Positions 61,180-64,000 of a stretch of DNA of 64,000 bases are shown here, one piece after another (position 1 is the first letter of the stretch; each line of letters starts with the position of its first letter). A program made the translations under genes and the position numbers. The DNA is from Warburgia ugandensis. Lineage: Eukaryota; Streptophyta; Magnoliopsida; Canellales; Canellaceae. Under the pieces are notes generated by a model. The model was given only the letters and a program-made list of their open reading frames with translations. It was not told the origin of the DNA and did no database searches. The stretch is from the NCBI GenBank assembly GCA_035236585.1, contig CP141128.1, forward strand, positions 22,721,618 through 22,785,617. The letters run 5' to 3'.

Positions 61180-63160
61180 CTTCAAGTGCAGCTGTTAAGT
61201 TACATTTTCCTCTTCAACTAAAACTACATCTAGCTATTTTGTGCAATTAATGTTCCAAGTTTAATTTTTAATGAAATACTTTAGAAAAAGAATACAATAG
61301 TGAACTAATTGTATACAACTCTATCAATAAGCTATAATTTAAAAGTTAGCTGGATATCCAAAAGATTGAATCTCATCTTTATAAAGGAACTTATAAAATA
61401 AATAAATAAAATTCAAAAATGCAAGAAAGAAATCTCATTTCTATACCTCTAGCTAGAATGAAACATTGTCCTCAATGTTTTAAAATATAGGACACTTGAT
61501 TGATGAATGGCTAATGGAGTCTAATGAGACTTTTTTAAAAATTCCTAGGTTGCCTCCCAGTAAGTGCAATGGTTAACATCTTCAGCCATACATGACTTAT
61601 AACTAATCTAACCATCTAAACCTAGACTATTTAGTTAAAATATTTTCTCCTAATCCTATGAATGAAATGGCAAGATTTCCCATGCCACTTTAGAACCTTG
61701 CAGTAGTCTATATATTGCCTCCTCCTTAAAAGTTTAGGTGGTAGTAACAATATGACATAGTAGAGCCCCATGATTTTGAATGTTGTGGGACCATTTTGAT
61801 GATCCCTAATTTTTAGTATTTCAAAAAAGTCAATATAAGTCCTCCACCTTGTATTTTGAGGTGGGGGTAACATGATAACTTTATGTACTATCGTGCATTT
61901 TGTTGGGCCATGTGGAGACGAATGGTCCTTATCTTGACCAATTGAGGGATAATATTGACCAATCTATTCAATTTATATTTTTCCCCCTTTTCCCTTACAT
62001 TGTCTTGAAATGGGGTAATATGTTGACTCTGACCTTCCCTAAAAGGTTGTTCTTGTATTATTAGAGTTGAGGACATGGTTTGGCTTAAACCTTTATTCTC
62101 TTCTGATGTGTATCCTAAAATAGATTAATGTACATCAATTGACTCTTTTTCTTCCTATTTTATGGGTGCAGGTGAGGTGTCAAATGAGCCTACATGACTA
62201 TCTTGTGACTATTAAATAAGTTTGGTAAGTCCTAATTAGATACATCTTCTATATTACATGGTTCAATATGAATTTTAGGCTTTATATGGGAATCTACTCT
62301 AGCTTGCCATTGAGAAGTGTCCATTAAAGGTACAATATCCAATAGCCTGTTGACCTCCTCAATGGATGTGTCTTCATCAAAGTTGTAAAATAAGTGGGAC
62401 ACAAATTTCGAGGTTTTAGGTGGGACACAAATTTAGAGGTTTTGGGTTGGACCTCCTCAATGGATATTACATTGAGAAGTGTTCATTTTCTTCATCAGTA
62501 GAAGTCACTTCAACATAATTGCAAGGAGTAGGATATGGCTCAAGTAGATAAAAATTGGAGGGTTTTATGGATGGTCCTCGACTTTGTGGCTTGGAATGAT
62601 CATAAGATATTTCCATTCTATTATCAGTAACAAATGGCTCTTCAGTATCCCTAACTTATTTTATTTCCTCAGTCTTTTTATATGTTCAACAATTTTTTTG
62701 TTAGTATTTTCCTATATTAGTTTCATTTCCTCAATCTATTCCTCCCTCTCTCTTTTCATTTCCTCATGCATCTTTTCATTGGCATCCACGGTTTGTTCTA
62801 TTCTCTCCAAAAATTAACGCATATCTTCTTTTAATGGTCATTCTTCATACTATAGAGGAAATGAGTCATAGGGTTGGTATTGTTGTGGCATTTTGGTACT
62901 GAAAAAGGGCTGAGTAGGTTGAAGCCAAGATGGTTGACCCTAATAATCTGAATAATCATGGTAGTGTTTATCAAGGTGGGACCATTATGTTTCTTCCTGA
63001 TATTGGAAATCCTTATACCATGTTGTTTATGATGCCTAGCCCATCCATTATAATGTCCCAGAATAGTAATCATTGCTAGAGTACATGAGTGCAATAGGTG
63101 CATCCACTGGCACCTGATAATAACCGTTGTATGTGGAGCTTATTGGCCATGAAGGAGTGG
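61180..63160 (-). pseudogene. Element B: gag-like remnant joined to 3' interior, no pol
   Basis: It is collinear with 53100-54850 of element A. Landmarks are ACATTGTCCTCAATGTTT (61452-61469), GGTTGCCTCCCAGTAAGTGC, and a minus-strand frame (61631-61873) with LPPPQNTRWRTYIDFFEILK and, later, LLRRRQYIDYCKVLKW and CHFIHRIRRK. Beyond that are decayed acidic gag-like segments and YSSNDYY...GW near 63050-63090. Several stops are present. As in element A, pol is absent between the gag-like part and the pol-closing motif. The 3' LTR is not seen to the left. Confidence 0.6.
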
Positions 63161-64000
63161 GATGGGGATGCTCAAAATAGGTTAATTATTGTGGTACTGA
63201 GGTTTTGGTATAGCTTTCCTAGAAGCTATTATCCTAAGCAATTGACTTTCTATAATATTGAGCCTATCCATTGATGTATCTATGAAATCTATCCCCTTCT
63301 TAGGAGGCCTATATTCTCAACCTTTTATACAATGAAACAAAACAATCTATACAATGAATGAGTTTTTCTTTTATCCTTTTGTTTAATCATGAATAAAAAA
63401 ATCCTAACTATATGAAACTTAAATGCTAGTCCTAAGCTGAATGATTCCCAACTGCATCCTAGTATCTACTAGGATACTAGTGGATACTAGTATCCTTCTT
63501 GATTATTGCTTAGTCTATAAGTGGTAACTTCATAGACCTAGATCTAGATAGCTCCTCCTCCTATCTAAATTTGATTATTACTTACTAGTTAAGTTCTGCT
63601 CAAAAGTGGTTTACACAATCCTTGTGTTAGGAGAAAAAATCACTTAGATTTTAACACACCCACTATAACTATAGTACTTAGAAGCCATTGGAGTGACAAT
63701 AGATCACGTCCTTCAAAAAAGGTCCTATAAGCTAGATACATTAATTCTCTTTCTACTTGATTTTAAACTTAAATTGCAAGGGTTGGGATCACGACATACA
63801 AGGATGTTGATTGATCCTAGGTGGACCAAGGAGCTAGGGATGAAATCTAGTCCTTGGCATGTGAGGGTTCCTATGGGGCCCTTACTATCATTAGTTTCAT
63901 TCCACCAGAAAGTTGTAAATATACAGTGCAAAACAAAAGAAAAATAATTTAACCTATATGGTATCCATCGAAGGTTAGATAGGTGCTCTAATTCAACAAT
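63161..64000 (-). mobile_element. 5' leader of element B, cut by window end
   Basis: From about 63430 it aligns with 55010-55600 of element A (for example TTAGTTAAGTTCTGCTCAAA, GAAGCCATTGGAGTGACAAT, and the blocks around GACCAAGGAG and GATGAAATC). The primer site and 5' LTR should lie to the right, outside the window. The antiparallel ORFs at 63693-63947 and 63725-63931 are chance frames. Confidence 0.6.

Overview
This window reads as nuclear DNA from a seed plant, most likely a flowering plant with a repeat-rich genome. It is AT-rich and I find no intact host gene in 64 kb. What I can identify is transposable-element DNA: large Ty3/gypsy-type long terminal repeats (LTRs), decayed gag/pol pieces, two CACTA (En/Spm) transposase remnants, two RTE-type LINE 3' ends, and microsatellites and minisatellites. 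The species cannot be named from the sequence. The organism call rests on plant-type retroelement signals: iMet and Asp tRNA primer sites, Athila-like integrase and RT motifs, CACTA TNP2 and DUF4218-like motifs, and an RTE tail of (GAT)n.

Layout. 1-925 is the end of a minus-strand LTR. 1700-5338 is the leader and LTR of a minus-strand Athila-like element (D). 5590-6145 is a subterminal-repeat-like tract. 6852-14006 is a minus-strand chromovirus-like element (F) with one complete LTR, a decayed interior, an iMet primer site and a truncated second LTR. That LTR abuts the 3' end of a plus-strand LTR (14007-15432). 15433-16968 is a CACTA transposase remnant, followed by a CACTA-like non-autonomous insertion. 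18880-20290 is an unusual degenerate minisatellite rich in TGCAC. 20560-23840 holds an LTR piece and another CACTA-like non-autonomous element. 23998-28825 is a solo LTR of 4.8 kb with a perfect 5-bp target duplication. 28831-31169 is a second CACTA transposase remnant, cut on its right by a 5.2-kb LTR (31170-36340). 36572-36886 is an RTE LINE 3' end. 37540-38900 is another LTR piece carrying a 34-bp minisatellite. 39979-42636 is a plus-strand Athila-type LTR. 42770-47166 is a decayed minus-strand Athila-like pol, with a second RTE tail inside it. 47252-49726 is a probable plus-strand LTR interrupted by element A.

Element A (49727-58244) is the clearest complete unit. It has two LTRs of about 2.1 kb, an Asp-tRNA primer site, a polypurine tract, a gag-like coding remnant and no polymerase. 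A related copy (B) begins near 61180 and runs off the right edge. Both have the gag-like part joined directly to the sequence that normally follows pol, which suggests a pol-less family mobilised by autonomous Athila-like relatives such as the one at 42770-47166.

All assignments come from reading sequence and motifs by eye. No database search was possible, so family names are best matches to remembered motifs and the boundaries of old elements are approximate.
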